Source: Variovorax paradoxus
Lineage (GTDB): Bacteria; Pseudomonadota; Gammaproteobacteria; Burkholderiales; Burkholderiaceae_C
Assembly: GCF_000834655.1 (NCBI RefSeq)
Contig: NZ_JXQQ01000048.1
Coordinates: 1-64,000, forward strand
Reading direction: 5' to 3'
DNA length: 64,000 bases
Shown: in pieces, positions 1 to 7,685 of the stretch
How the letters are laid out: every line of letters begins with the position of its first letter
How positions within the stretch are numbered: the stretch's first letter is position 1
Position numbers and translations under genes: made by a program
Notes under the pieces: generated by a model
Databases searched by the model: none
What the model was told of the DNA's origin: nothing
The model's input: only the letters and a program-made list of their open reading frames with translations

Positions 1-1141
1 CGCGCCGCCATTGCTCGAGCACGGCCTGCGGCTTGTGCAGCATGGCGGCGAGCCACACGGCCTGCGCGGGCTCCAGCGTGCGGGCGCTGCGCTTGAAGTA
101 GCGCCGCGCGGCCGCCTCGGCGCCGCAGATGTTGCCGCCCCAGGGTGCGTTGTCGAGGTAGAGCTGCAGGATGCGGGCCTTGCCCAGTGTCTGCTCCATC
201 TCGACCGCGTAGAGCATTTCGCGCAGCTTGCGCTCGGCCGTGCGGTCGCTGCCGGTCACCAGCAGCTTGGCGAGTTGCTGGGTGAGCGTGCTGCCGCCGC
301 GCTTGGTCTGGCCTTCCTTCTGGTTGTTGTCGATCGACGCGAGGATCTCGGTGATGTCGTAGCCCGCGTGCTGGAAGAAGCGCTGGTCTTCGGCCGCGAT
401 GACCGCGCGCGCCAGCCAGCTGTCGTTGGCCAACTTGGCGGACGGGCCGCAGCTCGTGCGCGCGCCGAGCATCGCCTCGGTGCCGAGCCCCTCGACCGTG
501 AACTGGCTGATGACGGGCTGCACTGCGAAGGTGGCCTCGGGCAACACCAGCTGCCCACTCAGCGCGAGCGTGCCGCCGATGCGCGCGCGCTGCAGCTCGG
601 GCAGGGTGGGCACCAGCACCGCGTACCACCGCGCGATGGGCGCGTCCTGCACCTTGGCGCTGAGGTGAAGGCTCTTGGGCGCCAGGCGGCCTTCCCACAG
701 GCCCTGGAGCATGTCGGTTTCGGTGGTGCGGGGGGTGGCTTCGAATGTGCCTGTCAGGGTGTTGCCGTCGCGGCGCACGGTGGCGACCAGGCGTTCGACC
801 TTGATCGGCTGCGTGCCCAGCGCGGGCACCTCGACGCTGCAGGGCTCGCAGCGCAGCTCCTGCAGGCCGGTGGCGTCTTTCCAGCTGAAGCGCACGGTGC
901 CGAAACGGGTGTCGAGCGAATGGCCGTCGAGGCGCGGCGCGAACCACGGCGAAGTGGCCAGCCGCACGGCCGTCGGCACGCCGATCTCGAAATCGAGCGG
1001 ACCGGCCTTCACCGACGTGCTCCACTCGCCCGCCGCCGGTGCCAGCGCGATCTTCACTATCAAAAAGATAGCTGCAAGCGCTGTCAAAACAAGGGCCAGC
1101 AGCCCGAAAAGCACAAATCGCAAGGTCTTCTTCACAAACAC
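1..1141 (-). CDS. Family-51 peptidoglycan glycosyltransferase, 3' end cut by window edge
   Basis: Polymerises lipid II into glycan strands at the inner membrane, as a MtgA/PBP1-type GT51 enzyme. Reading the minus strand from GTG 1141 gives a short N-terminal membrane helix (about residues 9-27), a long linker of about 190 residues, then the GT51 domain with AVIAAEDQRFF (catalytic Glu) and RGGSTLTQQLAKLL. No transpeptidase domain is reached before the edge. The start is GTG 1141 or in-frame GTG 1135; 1141 sits five bases after the upstream stop. It is the last gene of the exosortase cluster. The long pre-domain is larger than in classic MtgA, so a variant transglycosylase is possible. Part of the membrane helix is encoded by a dispersed AT-rich hairpin. 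Confidence 0.85.
   Translation of the reverse strand, partial: MFVKKTLRFVLFGLLALVLTALAAIFLIVKIALAPAAGEWSTSVKAGPLDFEIGVPTAVRLATSPWFAPRLDGHSLDTRFGTVRFSWKDATGLQELRCEPCSVEVPALGTQPIKVERLVATVRRDGNTLTGTFEATPRTTETDMLQGLWEGRLAPKSLHLSAKVQDAPIARWYAVLVPTLPELQRARIGGTLALSGQLVLPEATFAVQPVISQFTVEGLGTEAMLGARTSCGPSAKLANDSWLARAVIAAEDQRFFQHAGYDITEILASIDNNQKEGQTKRGGSTLTQQLAKLLVTGSDRTAERKLREMLYAVEMEQTLGKARILQLYLDNAPWGGNICGAEAAARRYFKRSARTLEPAQAVWLAAMLHKPQAVLEQWRR
1057..1102. repeat. AT-rich CTATC/GATAG hairpin repeat inside a coding region
   Basis: CTATC-AAAAA-GATAG is a perfect 5-bp-stem hairpin (1057-1071), followed by a GCAAGCGC...AAGGGCC...CAGCAG tail up to 1102. The same general pattern (a small ATAG hairpin plus a GCGCTT/AAGGGC tail) recurs in Comamonadaceae genomes from memory. 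Here it lies in frame and encodes much of the first membrane helix of the glycosyltransferase. Related hairpins occur at 31920-31952 and, degenerate, at 36372-36390. Confidence 0.5.
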
Positions 1142-1145
1142 GCTC

Positions 1146-1715
1146 TCACATCGGTCTCGCCACGGTGACGGCTTGCCACGGTCCGGTCGATTGCCCGCTC
1201 GCTGCCGACCAGTACCAGGCTGAAGTGTCGGTGAAAGCAGTGCCCTGGGCATCCACGATGCGCTCGCAAACGCGGAACTTTTGCGCGCCGTGCCGTTGCG
1301 CAACAAAACAGCGCCACAAACGCTCCTGCGCGTCGCGTTCCAGCCGCGCCTGTTCGATGCGGTAACCGAGCGCGCGGTAGCAATCGGCGGCCGGATGGAG
1401 CATGCGCGTGGGCTGCTTCACCTCGCGCATCACGAGGGTCTGGGTGCCGTCGGTCATGCGGCCGATGGCGCCGGGAAAGCGGTCGGCAAAGCGTTGCTCG
1501 ACCTCGCTCAGCGCGAGCGGCCGCAACGGAACGCCGTCCCACTGGCGGGGCCATTCGTGCGACATGGCGGTCTCGGCGAGTGCGTCCGGCGTGCGCAGCG
1601 CCGCCGCGGTCGACCAGAGCATGCACAACAGCATCGCCAGCGCGAAGGCGGTCTTGTGGCCGATGCGGTTGATGAAATGGTTGGCGAACCAGCGCTCAAA
1701 GAACGGTGTCGACAT
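1146..1715 (-). CDS. Small membrane-anchored exosortase-partner protein
   Basis: A 189-residue protein with one N-terminal membrane segment (about residues 20-40, GHKTAFALAMLLCMLWSTAA) and a soluble, presumably periplasmic, domain containing HPAADCYRALGYRIE. It overlaps the exosortase gene by 20 bp and is translated after it, so it is almost certainly a partner of the exosortase. Many exosortase loci carry a small EpsI-like (DUF3485-type) companion. The HP..C...G pattern is compatible with that family, but I cannot confirm the assignment by eye. I infer a role in assembling or presenting the sorting substrate. The exact function is unknown. Confidence 0.7.
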   Translation of the reverse strand: MSTPFFERWFANHFINRIGHKTAFALAMLLCMLWSTAAALRTPDALAETAMSHEWPRQWDGVPLRPLALSEVEQRFADRFPGAIGRMTDGTQTLVMREVKQPTRMLHPAADCYRALGYRIEQARLERDAQERLWRCFVAQRHGAQKFRVCERIVDAQGTAFTDTSAWYWSAASGQSTGPWQAVTVARPM

Positions 1716-2625
1716 GGCGGCCTCCTTGCAGGGTGATCAGGCCCGGGATCGGGTGGTCGGCGGGTTCCGGCACGGCGCGTGCGGGCATCATCAGACGCGC
1801 GATGGCGCCGCACACGGCCGCCAGCACGACCAGCCCCAGCGCGTTGTGCGCCCATGGCGCCAATGCATGGCCCGCGCCCTCGAAGGCGATGAGCACGCTG
1901 TTGCGCACGATGTTGCCGGCCAGCACCAGCAGGCCGACCATCGGCAGGCGCCGCAGAAAGGCCTTGTCGCTGCGGCGCGCCCACAGCGCGACGGCACAGG
2001 CCGTGAAGTAGCCCAGCCACACCATCTGCACGCCGGAGCAAGGCGCGTCGACGATCACCAGGCGGCCGCCCACCATCAGGCTCGAGCCTTCTCGCGCCAC
2101 GTCGAAGCCCGGCGCGAGCAGCCAGCGGCTGGCCTCGGCGGTCGCCACGCGCAACGGATAGCCCGCGTAGAACTGCAGCGACGACAGCAGCGGCAGTGCG
2201 AGCACCGCAAGGCCCGCCACCGGCAACGCGGCCACGCGCCTCGGCAGGAAAGCCAGCAGGCCGCAGGCCAATGCCAGCACGGCCACCAACCCCGCCGCAA
2301 GCGGCGGCAGTGCGGGCACGACACCGAGCCCCGAACGCAGCAGCGTGGCGAGCACGGTGCCGACACCCGCCAGCGCCAGCCAACCCAGGCGCGGGGAAGC
2401 GCGCAGCTCGCGCCTGCATTGCCATGCCAGCGCGGCCAGGGCGACCAGCGCCACCAGGCCCAGCGGATCGTCGGAGCCGTCGCGCATGCGCTGCACCATC
2501 CACGCCCAGGTGGGCGCGAGTGCGGCGAACTGCAGTGCGAGCCAGCCGGCGGCCGGCGTGCGGTCGATGTGGATGCCCCAATCCACGATGCGCGGATGAC
2601 GGTGGGCGAGCGTTGCCAAGGACAT
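1696..2625 (-). CDS. Exosortase (PEP-CTERM sorting transpeptidase)
   Basis: A polytopic inner-membrane cysteine protease/transpeptidase that recognises PEP-CTERM tails and processes exported proteins. The 309-residue product has about eight hydrophobic segments and the three exosortase catalytic residues in order: Cys196 in DAPCSGVQMVW, Arg241 in GNIVRNSVLI and His260 in APWAHNALG. ATG 2625 is chosen over a longer frame opening at 2724 because GAGAAG precedes it and the extension would run into the upstream gene. It starts 16 bp after the VIT/VWA gene, which itself ends in a PEP-CTERM tail, so enzyme and substrate are adjacent. Exosortase subfamily not determined. Confidence 0.9.
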   Translation of the reverse strand: MSLATLAHRHPRIVDWGIHIDRTPAAGWLALQFAALAPTWAWMVQRMRDGSDDPLGLVALVALAALAWQCRRELRASPRLGWLALAGVGTVLATLLRSGLGVVPALPPLAAGLVAVLALACGLLAFLPRRVAALPVAGLAVLALPLLSSLQFYAGYPLRVATAEASRWLLAPGFDVAREGSSLMVGGRLVIVDAPCSGVQMVWLGYFTACAVALWARRSDKAFLRRLPMVGLLVLAGNIVRNSVLIAFEGAGHALAPWAHNALGLVVLAAVCGAIARLMMPARAVPEPADHPIPGLITLQGGRHVDTVL

Positions 2626-2641
2626 GTTTCTTCTCGATCGT

Positions 2642-4702
2642 TCAGGAGGTGAAGCGGCGTGCGTCGTTGCGGCGTGCCCGGCGGCGCAGCATGGCGAGCA
2701 TCGACAGCACGACGGCGATGGCACCCAGCGACTCGGGTTCGGGCGTGCTGGGCACTTCGGCGCCCAGCGCCAGGTCGCTCACGCCTTGCGGCATCGGCAG
2801 CGGCTGGTTCACGTCGACGCTGTTCTGCGGCGCGGCGTTGCGCACCACCTTGTCGACCGCGATGAAGCTCGTGTACTGCGTGAGCAGGCTGTATTTCAGG
2901 CCCAGTTCGGTGATGCGCTCCTTGAAGGCCGCGCTGCCTTCGAGCGTTTCCTGGTCGCTCAGGCTCTGGATGCGATGGCGTGCCCACAGCGTGCGCAGCG
3001 CCGCGGTGTCCAGGCGGGTGCGGTCGTCGATTCGCACTTCCTGACGGTACGGGCCGCTGGCGCTGCGGCCTTCGATGATCACGCGGCCCTTGGGTTCGCC
3101 ACGCCACTTGCCGAACACGATCACCGGTCGTTCGCCGAGCACGTCGGGCAAGGCCTGGGGTTCCACGTCGTACACGTCCAAGCCGCCGAAGGTGGCTTTC
3201 ACGCTGGTGAGCACCGGCGACTCCACCATGCGGCGAAAGCGCGCGGCCTGCTCGGGCGCCTGCACCGGGTCGGTGATGATGAACGGCTCGCCCATGCCGG
3301 CGCGTGCAATGCCTTCCATCAGGCTGCGGTTCACGGAAGAGCCGATGCCGAAGGCGAACACATTGGCCTTCGAGAGGTTGCTTCGCACCAGGTCGAAGGC
3401 TTCGCGCTCGACCGTCACGTAGCCGTCGGTCACCACGACCACGGTGCGCGACACGTTCTCTTCCTTCGGTTCGGCATAGACGCGCTTGAGCGCGGGGATC
3501 AGCTCGGTGCTGCCGCTGCCGCTGTAGTTCTTGATGGTGGCGAGCGCCTGCTCGATGTTGGCGCGCGTGGCGGGCACAGACTTCGGCGAAAGCATCTTGT
3601 TGCTGCCCGAGAACAGCAGCACGTTGAAGGTGTCGCTCGGGCGGAGGCTTCCGATCAGGCGCTCGAGCACCGTCTTGGCGGTGTCGAGAGGAAAGCCGTG
3701 CATCGAGCCCGAGATGTCGACCACGAAGATGTAGTCGCGCGGCGAGATCGCGCTGGCCGCCACGGCCTTGGGCGGCTCGACCATCGCGAGGAAGAAGTTC
3801 TCCGCATTCTCGCCCTGGCCCTTGTAGAGCATCAGGCCCGATTCGATCTTTTCGCCCGCGAGGCGGTAGTCGAGCACGAAGTCGCGGTTGTCGGCGGGGC
3901 GGCCGTCGGCCGTGAGCGTGATGTCGGCGTGCTGGTCTTCGTCGCTCTTCTTCACGTCGATCGCATGGGTGGTCGAGCGCACTTCCTTCAGGCCCATCGG
4001 CGTGTCGATGGTGGCCTTGAGCTTGAAGCCGGTGCTCGGCGCGACGCCTGCGGAGAGCGTGGGTTGCGCGACCCACTTGGCCTGCGCATTTTCCGATTTC
4101 GGGCTGTTGTAGCGCGGGCCGACCACGGTCGGGAACACGAACTCGTAGTTGCCCGATTGCGGCACCAGCAGCTCGGTGTAGCGCAGCTCCACCTTCACAT
4201 CGTCGCCGGGCAGGATGTTGGCGACGTTCATCTGGAACACGTTGGGCAGGTGCTGCTCGAGCAGCGCGGCGGTCTTGCCTTCTTTCTTGGCGGTGTCGTA
4301 CTCGATCTGCGCCTGCTGCTTCTCGCGGATCTGCGCGGTGATGAGGCGATCGGCCAACCGGACATTGAGACCGCTCACGGCAGCCTTGGTCGAACCGGGA
4401 AATACGTATTTGGCTTCGATGGCGCGCTGGCCTTCGTTGCGGTAGGTCTGCGTGACCGTGACATCGGCGATCACGCCCGAGATCTTCACGGCGACTTCCG
4501 TGCCCTTGAGCGGCAGGCGATCGACCGAGGGGTCGTCGCTCTTGACGAAGAAGTACGGGCTCTCCGTCTTCAGGCGCGGGCCGGCGGGCGCTTCCTGCGC
4601 ATGCACCGGCCGCAGGCCCATGGCGATGAAGCCCGCGGTCGCCAGGCTCACGGTGGCGAGCCAGAGCCAGCGGCCGGGACGTGGGGTGGTGATGGGGTTC
4701 AT
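2642..4702 (-). CDS. VIT and von Willebrand A domain protein with PEP-CTERM tail
   Basis: A 686-residue exported protein. It has a signal peptide (residues 1-36, ending VHAQ), a VIT domain (about 45-180), a VWA domain with the metal-binding DISGS motif at 329-333, and a C-terminal PEP-CTERM signal: PEP at 654-656, a 16-residue hydrophobic stretch, then RRRARR. VIT-VWA proteins resemble inter-alpha-trypsin inhibitor heavy chains and usually mediate protein binding at the cell surface. ATG 4702 is preceded by AAGGA; an upstream in-frame start at 4756 would spoil the signal peptide. It is the only PEP-CTERM protein I see in the window and the likely substrate of the downstream exosortase. Confidence 0.92.
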   Translation of the reverse strand: MNPITTPRPGRWLWLATVSLATAGFIAMGLRPVHAQEAPAGPRLKTESPYFFVKSDDPSVDRLPLKGTEVAVKISGVIADVTVTQTYRNEGQRAIEAKYVFPGSTKAAVSGLNVRLADRLITAQIREKQQAQIEYDTAKKEGKTAALLEQHLPNVFQMNVANILPGDDVKVELRYTELLVPQSGNYEFVFPTVVGPRYNSPKSENAQAKWVAQPTLSAGVAPSTGFKLKATIDTPMGLKEVRSTTHAIDVKKSDEDQHADITLTADGRPADNRDFVLDYRLAGEKIESGLMLYKGQGENAENFFLAMVEPPKAVAASAISPRDYIFVVDISGSMHGFPLDTAKTVLERLIGSLRPSDTFNVLLFSGSNKMLSPKSVPATRANIEQALATIKNYSGSGSTELIPALKRVYAEPKEENVSRTVVVVTDGYVTVEREAFDLVRSNLSKANVFAFGIGSSVNRSLMEGIARAGMGEPFIITDPVQAPEQAARFRRMVESPVLTSVKATFGGLDVYDVEPQALPDVLGERPVIVFGKWRGEPKGRVIIEGRSASGPYRQEVRIDDRTRLDTAALRTLWARHRIQSLSDQETLEGSAAFKERITELGLKYSLLTQYTSFIAVDKVVRNAAPQNSVDVNQPLPMPQGVSDLALGAEVPSTPEPESLGAIAVVLSMLAMLRRRARRNDARRFTS

Positions 4703-4807
4703 GGCGGCGGTCCTTGTCCGTGCGAACTTGCACGGCCGCAACTTTCGACACCGCACGAGAAGTCAGTTGGAAGGCTCCTTGAAGTCGCCGGTCACGCGCG
4801 CGGCGCT

Positions 4808-4850
4808 GTGTGAAGCCTGTGTGAAGTGACGCCGTCCGGGTGCTTCACAC
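4808..4850. promoter_or_regulatory. CreB-type tag upstream of creD
   Basis: On the minus strand TTCAC-N6-TTCAC is exact: GTGAA at 4810-4814 and 4821-4825, six bases apart. This is the published CreBC direct-repeat tag. The two GTGTGAAG units start 11 bp apart (4808 and 4819), one helical turn, and an inverted CTTCACAC follows at 4843-4850. It lies 58-100 bp before the creD start. A creB-creC pair is encoded 8 kb away, so autogenous-circuit control of creD by CreB is the natural reading. Confidence 0.8.
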
Positions 4851-4907
4851 AACCTTCGGATCGCGCGGAGAGCATCGCCGCTCCGCTACAGACGAGGAGA
4901 AAAAATC

Positions 4908-6383
4908 ATGCTTCAGTTCCTGAAGGCCCTCCAGGCTTCCGTGCTGGCCAAGGTGGCCGGCCTGTTCTTCCTGGTGCTGCTGCTTTGCATTCCGCTGGCA
5001 GAAATCGATTCGATCAATCGCCAGCGCGGCGAGAGCCAGCGCGAAGCGGCCGAGGAACTCGCCGCCACCTACGCCAGCCGCCAGACCATGGTCGGTCCGC
5101 TGTTGCTGGTTCCGTATGTCGAGCGCTGGATGGAGCCCCTGCGCGATGCGCAAGGCAAGGTGATCGGCCAGGAGCAACGCAGCAAGGAAATGGCCCACGT
5201 GGTGTTTCCCGACAAGCTGCACCTCGAAGGCTCGATGACGCCGCAGGAGCGCTATCGCGGCATCTTCAAGATTCCGTTCTACACGCTCAACGCCACGCTG
5301 AGCGGCGGTTTCGCAGCCTTCGACCCCAAGGCCTTGCCGCACAGCGAAACCGACTCGAAGATCGAGTTCAAGGCGCCGTTCATCGCCTTCAATGTGAGCG
5401 ACCTGCGCGGCCTCGACGGCTCGCCGGCGCTGGTGATGGCCGGCGAGGCATTGCGCTTCAAGCAACGCGTGCCGGGCATCGCCGACGACGCCTGGTTCGC
5501 CGATGGCATCCATGCGCCCGTCACCGGCGCAGCGCTCGCGGCATGGCAGGCCAACACGCCGCTCTCCTTCGAGATGAAGCTCGGCCTGGTCGGCCAGGAC
5601 ACCCTCGCGATCGCCCCCATTGCCGAAGAAACCACCGCGCGCCTCACCTCGCCCTGGGCGCACCCGAGTTTTGGCGGCCGCTTTCTCGCTGCGGAACGCA
5701 ACGTAACGCCGCAGGGCTTCGATGCGCAATGGCGCATTTCGTCGCTCGTGACCTCCGCGCGCGAGCAGGTGCGCGCCGGGCTTTCAGGCCGCGGCGATGC
5801 CATCGACGTCGCGGCCACCGCCGCAACGGCAAGCAGCGCCCGTGCGCAACGCAATCTCGGCCCGCTGCAGACTTTCGACGTGTCGCTCGCGCAGCCCATC
5901 AACGTCTATTCGATGAGCACGCGCGCCGGCAAGTACGGCATGCTCTTCATCGGCCTGGTGCTGATGGCGGCCTTCATGTTCGAGCTCTTTCGCAAGTTGC
6001 GCCTGCACCCGATCCAGTACGGCCTGGTGGGCCTCTCGATCGCGCTGTTCTTCCTGCTGCTGCTCGCGCTGTCCGAGAAGTTCGCGTTCTGGGTCGCCTA
6101 TGCGAGCGCGGCCACCGCGAGCGTTGCACTGCTTGCCGTGTACTTCAGTGCGGTGCTCGGCGGATGGCAGCGCGGCCTCTCGTTCGGTGCTTTCATCGCA
6201 CTCCTGTACGGCGCGCTCTACGGACTGCTTGCCTCAGAGAGCAATGCCTTGCTGCTCGGTGCATTGCTGATCTTCGGCATGCTCGCCACGTTGATGCTGG
6301 TGACGCGCAAGGTCGACTGGTACGCGCTGTCGCGGCGCGCCGAGCCCATCCCGCCCGCCCAGTCGGCTGCACAAGGCGCATGA
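4908..6383 (+). CDS. creD: Inner membrane protein CreD
   Basis: CreD is the main output of the CreBC two-component system and contributes to envelope integrity and beta-lactam or colicin tolerance. The 491-residue product has one N-terminal membrane helix (about residues 14-32), a large periplasmic domain (to about 340), and five or six C-terminal helices (MLFIGLVLMAAFMFELF onward). This is the CreD layout and length. AGGAG lies 9 bases before ATG 4908. A CreB tag precedes it, and the next gene starts within its stop codon. The biochemical role of CreD is not established. Confidence 0.95.
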   Translation: MLQFLKALQASVLAKVAGLFFLVLLLCIPLAEIDSINRQRGESQREAAEELAATYASRQTMVGPLLLVPYVERWMEPLRDAQGKVIGQEQRSKEMAHVVFPDKLHLEGSMTPQERYRGIFKIPFYTLNATLSGGFAAFDPKALPHSETDSKIEFKAPFIAFNVSDLRGLDGSPALVMAGEALRFKQRVPGIADDAWFADGIHAPVTGAALAAWQANTPLSFEMKLGLVGQDTLAIAPIAEETTARLTSPWAHPSFGGRFLAAERNVTPQGFDAQWRISSLVTSAREQVRAGLSGRGDAIDVAATAATASSARAQRNLGPLQTFDVSLAQPINVYSMSTRAGKYGMLFIGLVLMAAFMFELFRKLRLHPIQYGLVGLSIALFFLLLLALSEKFAFWVAYASAATASVALLAVYFSAVLGGWQRGLSFGAFIALLYGALYGLLASESNALLLGALLIFGMLATLMLVTRKVDWYALSRRAEPIPPAQSAAQGA

Positions 6384-7672
6384 AACTCCTGCGCTTCGCA
6401 CTCGGCGCCCTGGGCTGGCTGGCCCTGGCCGCGCTGTGGTTCTGGGCCTGGCACCTGAAGGACCCGCACCTGCGCTTCATGCGTGCGTGGGAGTTGCCGA
6501 TGTTGCTGGGCGCGCTGTGCGTGAGCGCGGCGACCGCATGGCGATGCGGCCGGCGCGCGCTGCGCCCGGTGTCGCTGGGCGTGGTGTTCGCGGCACTGCT
6601 CACGGCCCTCGGCAACGAAGCGGCGAGCGTGCGGCACCGGGCCGATGTGGCGGCTTCATCCGGGCGGGTGGCCCAGACGCTCGGCGCGCACTTCATGGTC
6701 GGCTACGACGATGCGAAGGACCTGCATGAACTCGCGCGCAAGGGCCTGATCGGCGGCGTGTTCATCACGGGCCGCAACGTGAAGGGGCGCACAGCCGCCG
6801 ATCTGCGCAGGGAGATCGACGACCTGCAGGCGCTGCGCCGCGAAGCCGGCCTGCCTGCGCTGATCGTCGCGACGGACCAGGAGGGCGGCGCGGTCTCCCG
6901 CCTCTCGCCATTGATCGAACGCCAGCCCGGTCTCTCCACGCTGCTGGACGCCGACGTGCCCGAGGCCGAACTCACGCGGCGCGCCCATGCCTACGGCGCG
7001 CAACAAGGCCGTTCGCTCGACGCGCTCGGCATCACGCTCAACTTCAGTCCCGTGGTCGACCTGCGCACCGGACGTGCACCGGGCAAGTGGGACTTCCACA
7101 CCCGCATCGACGAACGCGCCATCTCGGCCGACCCCGCACTCACCGCGCAGGTGGCGCTCGCTTACGAGCAAGGCCTCGAATCGGCTGGCGTGCGCGGCAC
7201 CCTCAAGCACTTTCCCGGTCTCGGGGGCGTAACCGAAGACACGCACCACTTCGCAGCGACGCTGCGCACGCCCGTCGCCCAACTTGCAACACATGACTGG
7301 AAGCCGTTTCAAGACGTGTCGAAAAACTCGGGCGCCGCCATCATGCTCGGCCATGTGGTCGTTCCGGAACTCGATGCGGACTATCCGGCCTCTTTCTCGC
7401 GCAAAATCGTGCACCAGCTGATTCGCGGCGAGTGGGGCTTCCAGGGCCTGCTCGTCACCGACGATCTGACGATGGGCGCGGCCTACAACCGCGGGTTGTG
7501 CAACGCCACGATCCGCGCCCTCGATGCCGGTGTGGACCTGTTGTTGATCGCCTTCGACCACGACAAGTATTTCGACGCCATGCATTGCGCGCAGCAGGCC
7601 GCGCAGCGCGGCGTACTCGACCTGCCGATGCTGGAACGCAGCGGCGCCCGCCGGCTCCAACCCCTTCGCTAG
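6380..7672 (+). CDS. Membrane-tethered family-3 glycoside hydrolase, NagZ-like
   Basis: Predicted beta-N-acetylhexosaminidase acting on muropeptides. The 430-residue product begins with three hydrophobic segments (about residues 4-25, 36-52 and 58-76), and the GH3 domain follows. It keeps VATDQEGG, KHFPG, the Asp-Thr-His equivalent of the NagZ Asp-Ser-His acid/base loop (GVTEDTHH), and the nucleophile Asp in VTDDLTMG. Typical NagZ is cytosolic and about 340 residues. The Arg-rich loop between helices 2 and 3 predicts a periplasmic catalytic domain. The ATG overlaps the creD stop (ATGA), so it is co-translated with creD, and PBP1A follows. Confidence 0.88.
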   Translation: MKLLRFALGALGWLALAALWFWAWHLKDPHLRFMRAWELPMLLGALCVSAATAWRCGRRALRPVSLGVVFAALLTALGNEAASVRHRADVAASSGRVAQTLGAHFMVGYDDAKDLHELARKGLIGGVFITGRNVKGRTAADLRREIDDLQALRREAGLPALIVATDQEGGAVSRLSPLIERQPGLSTLLDADVPEAELTRRAHAYGAQQGRSLDALGITLNFSPVVDLRTGRAPGKWDFHTRIDERAISADPALTAQVALAYEQGLESAGVRGTLKHFPGLGGVTEDTHHFAATLRTPVAQLATHDWKPFQDVSKNSGAAIMLGHVVVPELDADYPASFSRKIVHQLIRGEWGFQGLLVTDDLTMGAAYNRGLCNATIRALDAGVDLLLIAFDHDKYFDAMHCAQQAAQRGVLDLPMLERSGARRLQPLR

Positions 7673-7685
7673 CAGCCCTCTTCCT

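Noticed and set aside
2076-4751. A long open frame of about 890 codons on the minus strand over the VIT/VWA and exosortase genes
   Set aside because: It is a high-GC shadow frame: Arg/Pro/His-rich composition and no domain, while the overlapping frames carry clear VIT, VWA and exosortase motifs.
2624-4813. A 729-codon plus-strand open frame opposite the VIT/VWA gene
   Set aside because: Antisense shadow rich in His/Arg/Gly with no motif; the opposite strand holds a signal peptide and a PEP-CTERM tail.
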